Source: Streptomyces sp. NBC_01231 (GTDB lineage Bacteria > Actinomycetota > Actinomycetes > Streptomycetales > Streptomycetaceae). Taken from it: a stretch of 64,000 bases of DNA. Location: the NCBI GenBank assembly GCA_035999765.1, contig CP108521.1, positions 3,906,001-3,970,000 of the forward strand, read 5' to 3'. A model generated the notes under the pieces. The model searched no databases and was not told the DNA's origin. It saw only the letters and a list, made by a program, of their open reading frames with translations. This document shows, one piece after another, positions 18,745-27,854 of this stretch (position 1 is the first letter of the stretch; every line of letters begins with the position of its first letter). The translations under genes were made by a program, and so were the position numbers.

Positions 18745-20513
18745 CCCTCGCCGACGCCGTGTCCCACCTCTCCCCCGAGCGCTGGGAGAAGGCCAACCGC
18801 CTGCTCATCCGCAAGGCCCTCGCCGAGTTCGCGCACGAACGGATCGTCACGCCGAAGGCCACCGCCGACGGCGACTTCGAGATCCGCAGCGACGACGGCC
18901 TGACCTGCTACCGCTTCAGCGCGGCCCGCCACGCCCTCGACCACTGGCAGGTGGACGCCGGCTCCCTCACCCGCACCCGGGACGGGGCCGAACTCCCCCT
19001 CGCCGCACTGGACTTCTTCATCGAGCTGAAGCAGACGCTGGGCCTGAGCGACGAGATCCTCCCGGTCTACCTGGAGGAGATCTCCTCCACCCTCTCCGGC
19101 ACCTGCTTCAAGCTCACCAAGCCGCAGATCCCGGTCGCCGAGCTGGTGAACAGCGGCTTCCAGGAGATCGAGACGGGGATGACCGAGGGCCACCCCTGCT
19201 TCGTCGCCAACAACGGGCGGCTGGGCTTCGGGATCCACGAGTACCTGTCGTACGCCCCCGAGACCGCGAGCCCGGTCCGCCTGGTGTGGCTGGCCGCGCA
19301 CCGCTCGCGGGCGGCGTTCACGGCGGGGATCGGGATCGAGTACGAGTCCTTCGTACGGGACGAGCTGGGCGACGAGACCGTCGAGCGGTTCGACGGCGTC
19401 CTGCGGGACCGCGGCCTCGACCCGGCCGACTACCTCCTCATACCCGTCCACCCCTGGCAGTGGTGGAACAAGCTCGCCGTCACCTTCGCCGCCGAGGTCG
19501 CCCGTGGCCATCTCGTCTGCCTGGGCGAGGGCGACGACGAGTACCTGGCCCAGCAGTCCATCCGGACCTTCTTCAACAGCTCCCACCCCGAGAAGCACTA
19601 TGTGAAGACGGCCCTGTCCGTCCTCAACATGGGCTTCATGCGCGGGCTCTCGGCCGCCTACATGGAGGCGACCCCGGCGATCAACGACTGGCTGGCCCAG
19701 CTCATCGACAACGACCCGGTGCTGAAGGACACGGGCCTGTCCATCATCCGGGAGCGGGCGGCCGTCGGCTACCGGCACCTGGAGTACGAGGCGGCCACCG
19801 ACCGCTACTCGCCGTACCGCAAGATGCTCGCCGCGCTGTGGCGGGAGAGCCCGGTCGGCTCCCTCCAGGACGGCGAGTCCCTCGCCACCATGGCCTCCCT
19901 CGTCCATGTGGATCACGAGGGCGCGTCCTTCGCGGGTGCCCTGATCGAGCGGTCCGGACTGGCACCGACCCAGTGGCTGCGCCGCTATCTGCGGGCCTAC
20001 TACACCCCGCTGCTGCACAGCTTCTACGCCTACGACCTGGTCTACATGCCGCACGGCGAGAACGTCATCCTGGTCCTGAAGGACGGCGTGGTGCAGCGCG
20101 CGATCTACAAGGACATCGCCGAGGAGATCGCGGTCATGGACCCGGACGCGGTACTGCCGCCGACGGTGGAGCGGCTGCGCGTCGAGGTCCCGGAGGACAA
20201 GAAGCTCCTGTCGATCTTCACGGACGTCTTCGACTGCTTCTTCCGCTTCCTCGCGGCGAACCTCGCCACCGAGGGGATCCTGGAGGAGGAGGACTTCTGG
20301 CGGACGGTCGCCGAGGTGACCCGCGACTACCAGCGCTCGGTGCCCGAACTCGCCGACAAGTTCGAGCGGTACGACATGTTCGCCCCCGAGTTCGCCCTGT
20401 CCTGCCTCAACCGGCTCCAGCTGCGCAACAACAAGCAGATGGTGGACCTGGCGGATCCCTCGGGCGCGCTCCAGCTGGTCGGCAACCTGGAGAATCCCCT
20501 CGCCGGGCTGTGA
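18741..20513 (+). CDS. desD: Desferrioxamine synthetase, IucA/IucC family (NIS)
   Basis: ATP-dependent NRPS-independent siderophore synthetase that oligomerises and cyclises hydroxamate units to desferrioxamine. The 590 residues show TEGHPCFVANNGRLGFG (ATP site, His-Pro), LLIPVHPWQWWNKL, the nucleotide-binding RTFFNSSHPEKHYVKTALS, and YMPHGENVILVLKDG near the C-terminal part. Start ATGA overlaps the desC stop. Last gene of desABCD; 39 bp separate it from a DUF4429 gene that may be read through. Confidence 0.95.
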   Translation: MTLADAVSHLSPERWEKANRLLIRKALAEFAHERIVTPKATADGDFEIRSDDGLTCYRFSAARHALDHWQVDAGSLTRTRDGAELPLAALDFFIELKQTLGLSDEILPVYLEEISSTLSGTCFKLTKPQIPVAELVNSGFQEIETGMTEGHPCFVANNGRLGFGIHEYLSYAPETASPVRLVWLAAHRSRAAFTAGIGIEYESFVRDELGDETVERFDGVLRDRGLDPADYLLIPVHPWQWWNKLAVTFAAEVARGHLVCLGEGDDEYLAQQSIRTFFNSSHPEKHYVKTALSVLNMGFMRGLSAAYMEATPAINDWLAQLIDNDPVLKDTGLSIIRERAAVGYRHLEYEAATDRYSPYRKMLAALWRESPVGSLQDGESLATMASLVHVDHEGASFAGALIERSGLAPTQWLRRYLRAYYTPLLHSFYAYDLVYMPHGENVILVLKDGVVQRAIYKDIAEEIAVMDPDAVLPPTVERLRVEVPEDKKLLSIFTDVFDCFFRFLAANLATEGILEEEDFWRTVAEVTRDYQRSVPELADKFERYDMFAPEFALSCLNRLQLRNNKQMVDLADPSGALQLVGNLENPLAGL

Positions 20514-20552
20514 CGGGCACCCACGCCGGAGTGCGGTGGAACAATCTGCCTC

Positions 20553-21434
20553 ATGGCGGAAATCATCCAGAAGGACGGGACGTGGGTCTTCGACGGCGAC
20601 GCCCTGCGGCTGACTCCGGGAAGGGACAAGAACGTCAGCCTTCTCCGCCGGACGCTGGGTGAACTCGTCGTCCCGCTGCGCGCGTTGGCGGGTGTCTCGT
20701 TCGAACAGGGGAAGCGGACCGGCCGGTTGAGGCTGCGGCTGCGGGACGGCTCCGATCCGCTGCTGCTCGCGACCGGCGGCCGGCTCGGCGAACCGCACGA
20801 CCCGTACCAGCTGATCGTCGAGTCCGACCGCTACGGCGTCGCCGAGTACTTCGTCGACGAGGTGCGGGGCGCGCTGCTGCTGGACCAGGTGCCGGCCGCC
20901 CCGGTGGACCGGTACCTGCTGCCGGGTCCGGCCGTCCCGATCTCGGTGTCCGCCGGGGACGGCACCGCGAGCTTCGACGGCGAGCAGGTCCGCCTGGAGT
21001 GGAACTGGAAGACGGAGGACGCGAAGGCCACCGCGGGCCCGCGCGTCCTCGCGGTCACCGACCTGACCGCCGTGGAGTGGCATCCCGCGGCCGGCCTGGA
21101 GAACGGCTGTCTCCGCTTCACCGTGAAGAACTCCCCCGGCAAGGCCCCGCCGAAGTACGACCCGAACGCCGTGGAGCTGTGGAACTTCCGCAAGGACCCG
21201 CTGATGGCCCTCGTCGCGGCGGCCGTCCAGGCCCGGCTGCCGCATCCGGCGACCCGGGGGGAGGACGTACGGCCGCCGCGGTCCAGGATGCTCGACGCTC
21301 CCGCGCCCGCCGCCGAGCACGAGCAGGACGCGGTGCTGCGGCGGCTGCGCGAGCTCGGTGAGCTGCACCGCGCGGGCGTGCTGACGGACGAGGAGTTCGT
21401 GACGGCGAAGCGGGCGATCCTCAAGCGGATGTAG
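20553..21434 (+). CDS. DUF4429 / SHOCT domain protein
   Basis: A 293-residue cytosolic protein of unknown function. Two DUF4429-like repeats are visible: residues 1-120, beginning with DGTWVFDGDALRLTPGRDK, and about 128-230, beginning TASFDGEQVRLEW. Each reads as a small beta-rich module. The C-terminal 35 residues (LRRLRELGELHRAGVLTDEE then FVTAKRAILKRM) form a SHOCT helix pair, often seen at the end of oligomerising actinobacterial proteins. It follows desD closely on the same strand, but a role in iron metabolism is not supported by the sequence. Confidence 0.85.
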   Translation: MAEIIQKDGTWVFDGDALRLTPGRDKNVSLLRRTLGELVVPLRALAGVSFEQGKRTGRLRLRLRDGSDPLLLATGGRLGEPHDPYQLIVESDRYGVAEYFVDEVRGALLLDQVPAAPVDRYLLPGPAVPISVSAGDGTASFDGEQVRLEWNWKTEDAKATAGPRVLAVTDLTAVEWHPAAGLENGCLRFTVKNSPGKAPPKYDPNAVELWNFRKDPLMALVAAAVQARLPHPATRGEDVRPPRSRMLDAPAPAAEHEQDAVLRRLRELGELHRAGVLTDEEFVTAKRAILKRM

Positions 21435-21539
21435 TCATCCGGGTCGAGGACCGCCCGCCGGGGACCGTCACCGGGCGTGGGCCCGGACTTCCGGGCGCCT
21501 ACCCGGCACCTACCGGGCGCACGAGCCGCGCGTACGGCC

Positions 21540-23120
21540 CTACTTGGCCTTGCGCGCCACCGTGAAGTGGTCGACCTGCTCGCCGCTCTCGGCGATGCCC
21601 CGTACCGTCAGCGTGGCCGTGCGGCCCTTGGCGGCCGGAGTGACGTCCACGCGCAGGAAGGAGTAGTCGAGGTAGCGCACCCGGGACCAGGCCACGGTCT
21701 CGTTCTGCTTGCCGCCCTTGACGTTGACGAAGGAGGCCACGGACTCGACGTCGTTCTCGTGACCCTCGTACGACAGCGGGGCGCTGAACGCGTAGAGGCT
21801 GCGGCCGGCCGCACCCGCCGTCACGTACACCACGCCGTCGGTCTCGGTGTACGCCGTGCCGCCGATCGGGAGCTTCTTGGTGACCGCGCCCGCCTTGATG
21901 ACGTCGGTGCGCTCGTACTGGTGGTTGTGGCCGTTGATCACCAGGTCGACGGTGTACTTCTCGAACAGCGGCACCCACTCCTGGCGCACGCCCCCCTCCG
22001 AGGCGTGCGAGGTGGAGGTGCAATAGGCGCAGTGGTGGAAGAAGACGACGACGAAGTCGATGTCCTGGGAGGCGCGGTACTTCTTGAGCTGCGCCTCCAG
22101 CCACGTGGTCTGGGTGCCGCCCGAGATGCCGAGGTTGGCCGGGATCTCGAAGGAGATGTCGTTGGCGTCGAGCGAGATGATCGCGGTGTTGCCGTAGACG
22201 AAGGTGTAGACGCCCGGCAGGTTGTTCTTGTCGGGGCCGTTGTCCGGGAGGGTCCAGCGGGCCTCCTCGCCGCCGTAGCCGTTGGGCGAGTACCAGGCCT
22301 CCATGTCGTGGTTGCCGTAGGCGGGCATCCACGGGACGGACTTGGCGACCGACTCGGTCTGGGCGAGGAACTGGTCCCAGATCCGCGAGTCGAACCCGGT
22401 GTCGGAGGTCTGGCCGGAGCCCGACGGGTCGGCGTAGGCGATGTCGCCGGCGTGCAGGTGGAAGGCGGGGTTCTGGCCGAGAAGCAGGCTGTTGTTGGCG
22501 AGCCCGTGATAGCTGACGCCCTCGTCGCCGAAGGCGGTGAAGGTGAACGGCTCCTGGTGGGCGGGGGCGGTGGTGAAGGTGCCGAGGGTGCCGAGCAGGT
22601 GCGCCTCGGCCGGGTCGAAGCCCTGGTGGCCGGCGCCGTAGTAGTAGGTCCTGCCGGGCTTGAGATGGGTCAGCTTGGCGTGCACGTAGTACTGGGTGTG
22701 GTCGCCGCTGGCACCGACACCGGCCGGGGTGTACAGGGTGCGCACCTCGGCCTCGATCTTGCGGGACAGGTCCCAGGGGTGGGCGCCGATGCGGATGAAG
22801 GGCTTCTTGACGGCGACCGGGACCTGCCAGGAGACGGTGATCTCGGTGCGCGGGTCGCTGCCGAAGGCGAGGTGGCGGCCGAAGGGGGCGACCAGGGCGC
22901 CGTCGACGGTCGCGGCGGCCGGGGTGTCGGCCCGGGTCGGAACGGCGGCCTGTGCGGTGGCACCCGGTACGAACGCGCCACCCGCGACGGCGCCCAGCGT
23001 GACGGCGCCGCCCCTGATCATCGTGCGTCGGGAGAATCTGGTGCGCAGGTACTCGTGCTGCTCGGCCATGCTCATGCGTTCGGCGAGCTGCTCGGGTACG
23101 CCCATGCGAGGAATGTCCAT
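21540..23120 (-). CDS. Tat-exported purple acid phosphatase-type metallophosphoesterase
   Basis: Secreted phosphoesterase of 526 residues. A twin-arginine signal (FSRRTMIRGG at about 29-38, then a hydrophobic run and AQA cleavage region) precedes a fibronectin-like PAP N-terminal domain (EITVSWQVP, LKPGRTYYYGAG). A dinuclear metallophosphatase domain follows. All five metal-ligand blocks can be read in order: FGDEG, GDIAYAD, YGNHD, VFFHHC, NGHNHQYER. Expected to release phosphate from organic esters outside the cell. The start could also be at Met16 or Met18, which would leave a more usual Tat signal length. Convergent with the DUF4429 gene. Confidence 0.92.
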   Translation of the reverse strand: MDIPRMGVPEQLAERMSMAEQHEYLRTRFSRRTMIRGGAVTLGAVAGGAFVPGATAQAAVPTRADTPAAATVDGALVAPFGRHLAFGSDPRTEITVSWQVPVAVKKPFIRIGAHPWDLSRKIEAEVRTLYTPAGVGASGDHTQYYVHAKLTHLKPGRTYYYGAGHQGFDPAEAHLLGTLGTFTTAPAHQEPFTFTAFGDEGVSYHGLANNSLLLGQNPAFHLHAGDIAYADPSGSGQTSDTGFDSRIWDQFLAQTESVAKSVPWMPAYGNHDMEAWYSPNGYGGEEARWTLPDNGPDKNNLPGVYTFVYGNTAIISLDANDISFEIPANLGISGGTQTTWLEAQLKKYRASQDIDFVVVFFHHCAYCTSTSHASEGGVRQEWVPLFEKYTVDLVINGHNHQYERTDVIKAGAVTKKLPIGGTAYTETDGVVYVTAGAAGRSLYAFSAPLSYEGHENDVESVASFVNVKGGKQNETVAWSRVRYLDYSFLRVDVTPAAKGRTATLTVRGIAESGEQVDHFTVARKAK

Positions 23121-23291
23121 GACGTCTGAAACTCGTCCCCTCAGGCGACCAGTCGCAAGACGCCGGATGGACGACGCACGAACAGGTCCTCATGACAGAT
23201 TCAACGTTCGCCCAAAGATCCCCCACGGACACGTGCCCGAAATCGGGCAGAATTCTTGCGAAACGGTCGTCGGTACCTCAGGATCTACCGA

Positions 23292-23549
23292 GTGCACGAG
23301 GAACTCGTTGATCATCTGACGCGGTCCACGCCCCTCAACCGGGGCGAGGCGCTGCGTGTGATCCAGGACGTGCTCGCCTACTTCGACGAGACGACCGAGG
23401 AACACGTCCGTCGCCGCCACCGCGAGTTGCAGGCCCGGGGCCTGGTGAACGCGGAGATCTTCGAACGGATCCTGGCGGATCTCAAATACCGCGCGGTGGC
23501 ACCGCCGGAGCTCACGCTCAGGCAGCTGCGCCGCATCGTCTACGGCTGA
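23292..23549 (+). CDS. Small conserved-looking protein upstream of glmS, 85 aa
   Basis: No recognised domain. The product is highly charged and helical, with ETTEEHVRRRHRELQARGL and AEIFERILADLKYRAVAPPE followed by LTLRQLRRIVYG. Normal Streptomyces codon bias and a position 13 bp before glmS on the same strand support a real gene, perhaps co-transcribed with glmS. GTG 23292 is chosen because AGGA lies 8 bp upstream; a TTG at 23256 would add 12 residues without a good ribosome binding site. Confidence 0.7.
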   Translation: MHEELVDHLTRSTPLNRGEALRVIQDVLAYFDETTEEHVRRRHRELQARGLVNAEIFERILADLKYRAVAPPELTLRQLRRIVYG

Positions 23550-23562
23550 GGGACACACCTGT

Positions 23563-25380
23563 ATGTGCGGAATCGTGGGATACATCGGGAAGCGTGACGT
23601 GGCTCCGCTGCTCCTGGAGGGCCTGCAGCGCCTGGAGTACCGCGGCTACGACTCGGCGGGCATCGTCGTCACCTCCCCGAAGACGACCGGGCTGAAGATG
23701 GTCAAGGCCAAGGGCCGGGTCCGTGACCTGGAGGCCAAGGTCCCGGCGCGCTTCAAGGGCACGACCGGCATCGCGCACACCCGCTGGGCCACCCACGGCG
23801 CCCCCTCCGACGTGAACGCGCACCCGCACCTGGACGCCGAGGGCAAGGTCGCCGTCGTCCACAACGGCATCATCGACAACGCCGCCGACCTGCGCCGCAA
23901 GCTGGAGGCGGACGGCGTCGAGTTCCTCTCCGAGACCGACACGGAGGTCCTGGTCCACCTCATCGCCCGCGCCCAGGGCGCGAAGCTGGAGGACAGGGTC
24001 CGCGAGACCCTCCGGGTCATCGAGGGCACGTACGGCATCGCCGTCCTGCACGCCGACTTCCCGGACCGGATCGTGGTGGCCCGCAACGGCTCCCCGGTCG
24101 TCCTCGGCATCGGCGAGAAGGAGATGTTCGTCGCCTCGGACATCGCCGCCCTGGTCGCCCACACCCGCCAGATCGTGACGCTGGACGACGGCGAGATGGC
24201 CACCCTCAAGGCCGACGACTTCCGCACCTACACCACCGAGGGCACCCGGACCACCGCCGAGCCGACGACCGTGGAGTGGGAGGCCGCCTCCTACGACATG
24301 GGCGGCCACGACACCTACATGCACAAGGAGATCCACGAGCAGGCCGACGCCGTGGACCGCGTGCTGCGCGGCCGCATCGACGACCGCTTCTCCACCGTGC
24401 GCCTCGGCGGCCTGAACCTGGACGCCCGCGAGGCGCGCCAGATCCGCCGCGTGAAGATCCTGGGCTGCGGCACCTCGTACCACGCCGGCATGATCGGCGC
24501 CCAGATGATCGAGGAGCTGGCCCGCATCCCCGCCGACGCCGAGCCGGCGTCCGAGTTCCGCTACCGCAACGCGGTTGTCGACCCCGACACGCTGTACGTC
24601 GCCGTCTCCCAGTCCGGTGAGACGTACGACGTGCTGGCGGCCGTCCAGGAGCTGAAGCGCAAGGGCGCGCGGGTCCTGGGTGTCGTCAACGTGGTCGGCT
24701 CGGCGATCGCCCGCGAGGCGGACGGCGGCATCTACGTGCACGCCGGTCCCGAGGTCTGCGTGGTGTCGACGAAGTGCTTCACGAACACGACCGTCGCCTT
24801 CGCCCTGCTCGCCCTGCACCTGGGCCGCACCCGCGACCTCTCCGTCCGGGACGGCAAGCGGATCATCGAGGGCCTGCGGAAGCTGCCCGGGCAGATCACC
24901 GAGATCCTGGAGCAGGAGGACGAGATCAGGAAGCTGGCCGAGGAGTACGCCGAGGCCCGCTCGATGCTCTTCATCGGCCGCGTCCGGGGCTACCCGGTGG
25001 CCCGTGAGGCATCTCTGAAGCTCAAGGAGGTCTCGTACATCCACGCCGAGGCCTACCCGGCCTCCGAGCTCAAGCACGGCCCGCTGGCCCTCATCGAGCC
25101 CGCCCTGCCGACCGTCGCGATCGTCCCGGACGACGACCTGCTGGAGAAGAACCGTGCCGCGCTGGAGGAGATCAAGGCCCGCAGCGGCCGGATCCTCGCG
25201 GTGGCCCACGAGTGCCAGGAGAAGGCCGACCAGACCATCGTGGTCCCGAAGAACGAGGCCGAACTGGACCCGATCCTGATGGGCATCCCCCTCCAACTCC
25301 TCGCCTACCACACGGCGTTGTCCCTGGGCAGGGACATCGACAAGCCGAGGAACCTCGCGAAGTCGGTGACGGTGGAGTAG
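23563..25380 (+). CDS. glmS: Glucosamine-fructose-6-phosphate aminotransferase (isomerising)
   Basis: Makes glucosamine-6-phosphate from fructose-6-phosphate and glutamine, the entry to UDP-GlcNAc and cell wall. The 605 residues begin MCGIVGYIG, so Cys2 is the N-terminal nucleophile of the glutaminase domain, which also shows HTRWATHGAPS and VHNGIIDN. Two SIS domains follow (CGTSYHAGMIGAQM, SQSGETYDVLAAV; GRVRGYPVAREASLKLKEV, ELKHGPLALIEP), and the protein ends in the conserved DKPRNLAKSVTVE. A strong hairpin terminator follows 28 bp after the stop. Confidence 0.97.
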   Translation: MCGIVGYIGKRDVAPLLLEGLQRLEYRGYDSAGIVVTSPKTTGLKMVKAKGRVRDLEAKVPARFKGTTGIAHTRWATHGAPSDVNAHPHLDAEGKVAVVHNGIIDNAADLRRKLEADGVEFLSETDTEVLVHLIARAQGAKLEDRVRETLRVIEGTYGIAVLHADFPDRIVVARNGSPVVLGIGEKEMFVASDIAALVAHTRQIVTLDDGEMATLKADDFRTYTTEGTRTTAEPTTVEWEAASYDMGGHDTYMHKEIHEQADAVDRVLRGRIDDRFSTVRLGGLNLDAREARQIRRVKILGCGTSYHAGMIGAQMIEELARIPADAEPASEFRYRNAVVDPDTLYVAVSQSGETYDVLAAVQELKRKGARVLGVVNVVGSAIAREADGGIYVHAGPEVCVVSTKCFTNTTVAFALLALHLGRTRDLSVRDGKRIIEGLRKLPGQITEILEQEDEIRKLAEEYAEARSMLFIGRVRGYPVAREASLKLKEVSYIHAEAYPASELKHGPLALIEPALPTVAIVPDDDLLEKNRAALEEIKARSGRILAVAHECQEKADQTIVVPKNEAELDPILMGIPLQLLAYHTALSLGRDIDKPRNLAKSVTVE

Positions 25381-25408
25381 CAGCACGCCCCCGCGGCCGG
25401 AGAACGCG

Positions 25409-25447
25409 ACGGACCCCCACGTGACGCCACAGTCACGGGGGGTCCGT
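25409..25447 (+). terminator. Rho-independent-type terminator after glmS
   Basis: The arms ACGGACCCCCACGTGAC (25409-25425) and GTCACGGGGGGTCCGT (25432-25447) pair with one bulge around a 6-nt loop. There is no U-run, as is usual in Streptomyces. It may serve both converging transcripts, since the next gene ends at 25487 on the other strand. Confidence 0.8.
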
Positions 25448-25486
25448 TCTCAACGCCGGGGGCCGCCCAACCCCCGGCCTACGCGG

Positions 25487-26050
25487 CTAACCGGCGACCG
25501 TCACTCCCCGGCGGGCCGCGCGTCGCGGGAGGGCGGTCGGCCACTGGGCCAGCGCGGCCGTCGCCGCGTACCAGGCCACCGCGCCCGCCGCCACGGCGAA
25601 CCAGCCGCCGACCTTGGCGAGGCCGTCGTTGTCGGCGAAGCCGGCGACGGCCAACAGGACCAGGGAGACCAGGAACAGCCCGTACGTGCCCTTGGCGAGC
25701 GGGTCGCCGGCGGCCAACGTGAGGGACAGCACCACCAGCGCGAACAGCAGCAGGAACAGTCCGGCGGCGTTGTCGGAGGCCTGGCCGCCGGCGGAGACCG
25801 CCCAGGTGAACCACAGCGCGCCGAGTGCGGAGAAGGCCGTACCGGTGACGGTGTCACGGTCGCGGAACGCGAACAGACCGGCGACGAAGAGCGCAACGCC
25901 GCCTACGTAGTGGGCCAGTGATACGGCGTCAGCCGCCGTCACGCCGTCGATCAGACCGGAGTTGCCGAGGCCGAAGGCCAACAGGGTGATGCCGAGCGCG
26001 AGTCGGCCGACGATCGTGGTGGTACTTCCCGCAGAGACGACGTTGTCCAC
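25487..26050 (-). CDS. GPR1/FUN34/YaaH (acetate-succinate type) membrane transporter
   Basis: A 187-residue integral membrane protein with six hydrophobic segments: VGRLALGITLLAFGLGNSG, LAHYVGGVALFVAGLFAF, TAFSALGALWFTWAV, AAGLFLLLFALVVLSLTL, YGLFLVSLVLLAVAGF, and WFAVAAGAVAWYAATAALA. Length and segment count match the SatP/AceP family of acetate uptake channels. The N-terminal family signature (NPxPLG-like) is replaced by RLALGITLL, so substrate assignment is tentative. Monocistronic and convergent with glmS. Confidence 0.78.
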   Translation of the reverse strand: MDNVVSAGSTTTIVGRLALGITLLAFGLGNSGLIDGVTAADAVSLAHYVGGVALFVAGLFAFRDRDTVTGTAFSALGALWFTWAVSAGGQASDNAAGLFLLLFALVVLSLTLAAGDPLAKGTYGLFLVSLVLLAVAGFADNDGLAKVGGWFAVAAGAVAWYAATAALAQWPTALPRRAARRGVTVAG

Positions 26051-26234
26051 GGCGGGCTCCCTTCCTGCATATGCGGTTGTGCGGTGACCGGTATATGCCC
26101 TTCACAAGGGCACAAACACATCTACGCGCGAGTAGATTCGGGCGGCGCACAAAGGGAGTTGCCAGTACCCAGGGCGCATCTCACCTGGGACAACGACGAG
26201 TTACGGATTGACAACGACAACCAGGCGCGGACGG

Positions 26235-26762
26235 CTACGGGATGACCACCACGGGCCGCTTCGCCCGCTTGGCGAGCCGCCCCGCCACGGACCCGAAGAG
26301 GCGTCCGACGAGGCCATGGGTGGAGCCGACGACGATCGCGTCCGCCTCGTACTCCCGGCCCACCTCTTCGAGCTCGTGGCAGATGTCGCCGCCGCGCTCG
26401 ACCAGGATCCAGGGCACCTCGGCGAGGTACTCCGCACAGGCGAGCTCCAGTCCGAGGACCTCGGTGCGGTGGTCCGGTACGTCGACGAAGACCGGGGGCT
26501 CGCAGCCCGCCCACACGGTGGTGGGCAGCCGGTTGGCAACATGGACGATGATCAGGCCCGACCCGGAGCGATGGGCCATGCCGATGGCGTACGCGAGGGC
26601 GCGCTCGCTGGAGGTGGAGCCGTCGAAGCCCACGACGACGCCGTGCTTGAACGCTGGGTCGCAGGAGTGACGTGACTCTTCCGCCGCCTGGGGCTCGGCC
26701 GCCGTGTGATCGGCGACGGGCCGCTTGCGGTCCGCGGGTTCGAAGAATTCGTGACCGGCCAT
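26235..26762 (-). CDS. Universal stress protein (ATP-binding type)
   Basis: A single UspA domain of 175 residues: GVVVGFDGSTSSERALAYAI at the start and the nucleotide-binding signature IVVGSTHGLVGRLFGSVAGR near the C-terminus, which fits the G-2x-G-9x-G(S/T) pattern of ATP-binding members. A 30-residue hydrophilic extension precedes the domain. A typical role is dormancy or redox stress protection. The gene lies 184 bp downstream of the transporter gene's start on the same strand; no ribosome binding site is strong. Confidence 0.88.
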   Translation of the reverse strand: MAGHEFFEPADRKRPVADHTAAEPQAAEESRHSCDPAFKHGVVVGFDGSTSSERALAYAIGMAHRSGSGLIIVHVANRLPTTVWAGCEPPVFVDVPDHRTEVLGLELACAEYLAEVPWILVERGGDICHELEEVGREYEADAIVVGSTHGLVGRLFGSVAGRLAKRAKRPVVVIP

Positions 26763-27101
26763 GGCTGTCTCGGCGTTGTGATCCTTTATGGATGGGACAT
26801 CAGTGTGCGGCGGAGCTGTGTCCGGGAATCATCTTCCCAACCTCGTACCCCCAAGGGTACGGCGGCACGCCTCCTTAGCCCAGTTCCCGCCCGCTCCCCC
26901 ACTCTCGATCGGCTCGAGCGGGGGACCCCCGTCGTGGGGATTCCAGGGAGCATGCATGAGGGGGCGCCCGTAACGCAATGGTTGCTGCGCTGTACAGGCG
27001 GTTTGCACAGGATTCACTTAACGCCGTTCCGTTTCGGGCGCACAGTGACCGATCGATCGAACACGCGTTGAACCCCGTGAGCCACGCCCCAGGGAGCACG
27101 C
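26763..27101. other. Divergent intergenic region, 339 bp
   Basis: Between the universal stress protein gene (minus) and the small membrane protein gene (plus). It is less GC-rich than the flanks near 26975-27060 and presumably holds both promoters. I see no convincing coding frame, RNA gene or clear operator. Confidence 0.5.
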
Positions 27102-27467
27102 ATGTCCGGTCCGAGACGCCGTTCCGAGGCCCGCCGCGCGACCTCACCCGGCCAGGACTCCGCCACGGACGTCGTCCGCTGGGCGGCCTTCAGCTGCGTC
27201 CTGGTCCCCGTCGTCCTCCTCTGGTACGGCAGCTCGCCGGCCGGGGCCGCCGGCACCGCCCTGGGTCTGGCCGCCGTGACCGCGGTCTGCCGTATTCTCC
27301 TGCGCCAGTCGGAGCGCGGCGCGGCTCGCATGCGCGCCGAGGAGCGGGCCCGCCGCGGCACCCACCATGGCCGTTCGCACGGCCGCCCGCACGGCCGTCA
27401 TCACCGGGCCGCAACCGGGGCTCGTAGAGGCGGACGTCACAGTGGGGGAAATACACCGGTCGGCTGA
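27102..27467 (+). CDS. Small membrane protein, 121 aa
   Basis: Unknown function. The protein has an Arg-rich cytosolic N-terminus, two hydrophobic segments (WAAFSCVLVPVVLLWYG and AGAAGTALGLAAVTAVCRIL) and a long basic tail very rich in His, Gly and Arg (HHGRSHGRPHGRHHR), which could bind metal ions or nucleic acid. GGGAG precedes ATG 27102. The gene lies just upstream of adpA, the same place where S. coelicolor carries a small membrane protein gene, as far as I recall. Confidence 0.72.
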   Translation: MSGPRRRSEARRATSPGQDSATDVVRWAAFSCVLVPVVLLWYGSSPAGAAGTALGLAAVTAVCRILLRQSERGAARMRAEERARRGTHHGRSHGRPHGRHHRAATGARRGGRHSGGNTPVG

Positions 27468-27854
27468 CCGGTTTCCGCGCACGCGCCCGACTCTTTTCAG
27501 CCAACTTCTGGCCCCCGCCCACCCCTTGGCCGAAGCACCCCTCAACCCCCGTTCCACCTGCACGGAAAGGGTCTTCGGGGGTCTGCGCACCCTACGTGGA
27601 TTAGCCACTGCGACAAGGCGCACTTCCCTGCACGCCCCACGAGTGCAACGCTTCGTGATCGAATGCTTCACGCCAAGTTGCCAAGTCGACAATGTGCCGG
27701 ATGCCCAACTGGTCACGCCGGCACCACGGGACGCAGTAGATTCGATCTTGACTGTCTTACGGCGGGGGACTCGTGCAGGACCGAGGGGAAACGTGTTGGA
27801 GCGACAGACCCGAAAGGTTAAGGGTGCCGCGACCACCGAGGGGGGCTTAGCAGT
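27468..27854. promoter_or_regulatory. adpA upstream region (promoter/leader), 387 bp
   Basis: No coding frame with normal codon bias. In Streptomyces the adpA promoter and untranslated leader lie in this position and are bound by AdpA itself and gamma-butyrolactone receptors. I cannot place individual sites with confidence. GAGGGGG at about 27838-27844 is the adpA ribosome binding site. Confidence 0.55.

Noticed and set aside
18402-21368. A nearly 1 kb-codon open frame antisense to desD and its neighbours
   Set aside because: It mirrors the codon bias of the sense genes in high-GC DNA; the product has no domain, and the sense strand holds desC, desD and DUF4429 with clear motifs.
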